Part shown: positions 62,444 to 64,000 of the stretch, piece after piece | Numbering within the stretch: position 1 is the first letter of the stretch | How the letters are laid out: each line of letters begins with the position of its first letter | DNA from: Gigantopelta aegis | Taxonomy: Eukaryota > Mollusca > Gastropoda > Neomphalida > Peltospiridae | Length of the DNA stretch: 64,000 nucleotides | Assembly (NCBI RefSeq): GCF_016097555.1 | Contig: NC_054704.1 | Location: 49,938,594 to 50,002,593 of the forward strand | Direction: 5' to 3' | The notes under the pieces: model-generated | Seen by the model: only the letters and a program-made list of their open reading frames with translations | Told to the model about the DNA's origin: nothing | Databases searched by the model: none | Position numbers and translations under genes: made by a program

Positions 62444-62821
62444 CAATATTAAATATAAATTAAAATAAATTTACTTACTCAAACACCAAATAACGATATC
62501 CACAAACACCTGAGTGTTGAACATTGACCGGCCTACACAAAAACATCGCTGTTTTGATTCTGTATCCATTGCATCTGTGTGAGTTCGGTTTTTAGCTGAT
62601 AACATTGTCTTTACTCCGAGTAACACCGCGGAATACTCTAGTTAAGTTCTGTCGTAAGTGGTGAATGAGCACGTTTCGTATCGCTCCGATCTTAAATCGT
62701 TGACTGATTTTATATAGCAAGCTCGCGTCAACACACAATAAACACGGAAACTGCGAACAAGTTGTGACGTAACGGCTGGACACGGCCCATTTGATTTCCC
62801 GTATGCCGCATGATTTGGCCT
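62444..62821. other. Non-coding stretch
   Basis: No gene or repeat recognised. Confidence 0.35.
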
Positions 62822-63062
62822 ACCAATGTATGGTGTCGTGGTTAAGCTATCGGACATAAGGTAGATGGGTAAAGGGTTCGCAGCCCGGTACCGGCTCCCA
62901 CTCAGAGCGAGATTTAACGACTTAATGGGTAGGTGTAAGATCACTACACCCTCTTCTCACTCACTAACAACTAACCCACTGTTCTGGACAGACAGCCCAA
63001 ATAGCTGAGGTGTGTGCCCAGGACAGCGTGCTTGAACCTTAATTGGAAATAAGCACAAAAAT
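62822..63062 (+). mobile_element. SINE of the fourth family, second copy
   Basis: GTATGGTGTCGTGGTTAAGC to GAACCTTAATTGGAAATAAG; matches 34588-34812. Confidence 0.75.
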
Positions 63063-63149
63063 AAGGAAAGAAAAAAAAACCGTAGTTTTTTTTTCTCTCG
63101 TATATCTGTATATATTGTACGAATAAACTGATGTCATCTTGTCATTGTA

Positions 63150-63185
63150 AGTGCTCTAGTGGTGTTGTTAAACAAAACAAACTTC
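63150..63185 (+). mobile_element. SINE tail fragment
   Basis: GTGCTCTAGTGGTGTTGTTA and AAACAAAACAAACTT. Confidence 0.65.
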
Positions 63186-63192
63186 AACTTGT

Positions 63193-63318
63193 CATTGTAA
63201 ATATCCATTGTACAATAATCCCTCATTGTAAATATCCATTGTACAATAATCCATCATTGTAAATATCCATTGTACAATAATTCCTCATTGTAAATATCCA
63301 TTGTACAATAATTCCTCA
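63193..63318. repeat. 31-bp minisatellite, four units
   Basis: Units begin CATTGTAAATATCCATTG at 63193, 63224, 63255 and 63286. Confidence 0.9.
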
Positions 63319-64000
63319 GATATGCTTGACAGCTTGAGTGTACTGAATAGTTTCAAGAAGCTAGGCCCTATAGAATATCTAAATATGAAGTAGGCCTAAC
63401 CTGTAGACCTAAATTGTGTGAGAAAGAGAAACAGGTTTATTGAGAGTGAATGCATTGATAGTGTTATGCTTCATATACACTACATCAGCTTGACGGGCCA
63501 GTGGCGGATCGTGGCTTTAATCAGGGGCAATGTTTTAAAGGGACTGTCCTCAGTTTGCAGCCATTGTAAGATGTGTTTGACTAATGCTAGACTCATACTA
63601 CCAAATGTCACTTCTACGACTGTCCATTTGCTAGTCTGAGCGCTTTTAGAACTCGATTCTCGTCGTATAACCCCATTAGTTGTTAATCTGAGCGCACCCG
63701 TCGTAAGTCTGGAGTTGGGGAAATTAAAACACAGCCGTCGAGTTGGCCAACTTTCTGCTGGCAGTTGGTAGTCTGTGCCTAGTACAACAGAGCCTTTTTT
63801 GCGATTAAAATTACATATTAAATACTTTGAAAATTACATAGTAAATACATTTAAAATTACATATTAAATTCATTTCTTGTTTAAAATACCAGTGTTTGTA
63901 TATCTAGTGCGTTTGCGGTCGTGTGCTAATGTTGTAGCAGTAATTTTTTTATTTTATATTGTAATATATATATATACATATATATATATTTTTTATTTTT
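63319..64000. other. Non-coding end of window
   Basis: No gene recognised. It holds a fragment of the TTAA MITE (63535-63600) and a TA repeat at 63965-63990. Confidence 0.4.

Noticed and set aside
63193-63318. 31-bp repeats resembling a CRISPR array
   Set aside because: Direct tandem array with no variable spacers.

Overview
The window looks like nuclear DNA of a marine mollusc, most likely a gastropod. This is an inference. It rests on long AT-rich introns with GT-AG splice sites and on dozens of copies of tRNA-headed SINE families whose tails read like CGTTAAATAAAACATTTC or GTTAAACAAAACAAAC, which I associate with molluscan genomes. There is no bacterial gene organisation. Most of the sequence is a mosaic of SINEs, short inverted-repeat DNA transposons (MITEs), LINEs, LTR fossils and microsatellites, many nested inside one another. 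Host genes are few and split into short exons.

Layout. 2.0-9.3 kb (+): the last six exons of a helical, ARM-like protein gene, probably CCDC138, with repeats in its introns. 9.7-20 kb: repeats only, including a foldback family (called FB here) and a 1.5 kb element with about 220-bp terminal inverted repeats. 20.5-24.7 kb (+): a compact three-exon gene for a predicted 61-residue secreted peptide with a signal peptide, a Pro/aromatic-rich body and a C-terminal Gly-Arg. 24.8-27.4 kb: MITEs. 27.9-33.9 kb (-): an almost complete LINE with an open 1151-aa endonuclease/reverse transcriptase ORF, inserted in an FB copy and flanked by a perfect 76-bp target duplication. 34-39.6 kb: SINEs, a damaged Elongin C exon (-) and a possible RRM exon.

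39.6-61.2 kb: a large imperfect palindrome. The left arm (40,113-45,504) and right arm (about 52,795-61,214) both carry the C-terminal part of a DUF3504/Crypton-type tyrosine-recombinase gene, the same long-TIR transposon and the same coiled-coil exons. A 200-N scaffold gap sits exactly at the inner edge of the left arm. The centre holds a decayed L1/Tx1-like LINE interrupted by a TA-target transposon and a SINE, then a broken Gypsy remnant. A solo LTR of another family lies inside the right arm. 61.2-64 kb: SINEs, a TTAA-type MITE and a 31-bp minisatellite.

The genes show no common pathway. The main biological candidates are the secreted-peptide gene, the recently inserted LINE with its unusual target duplication, and the tyrosine-recombinase gene cut by the palindrome breakpoint. 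Coordinates of repeat edges are read by eye and may be off by several bases.
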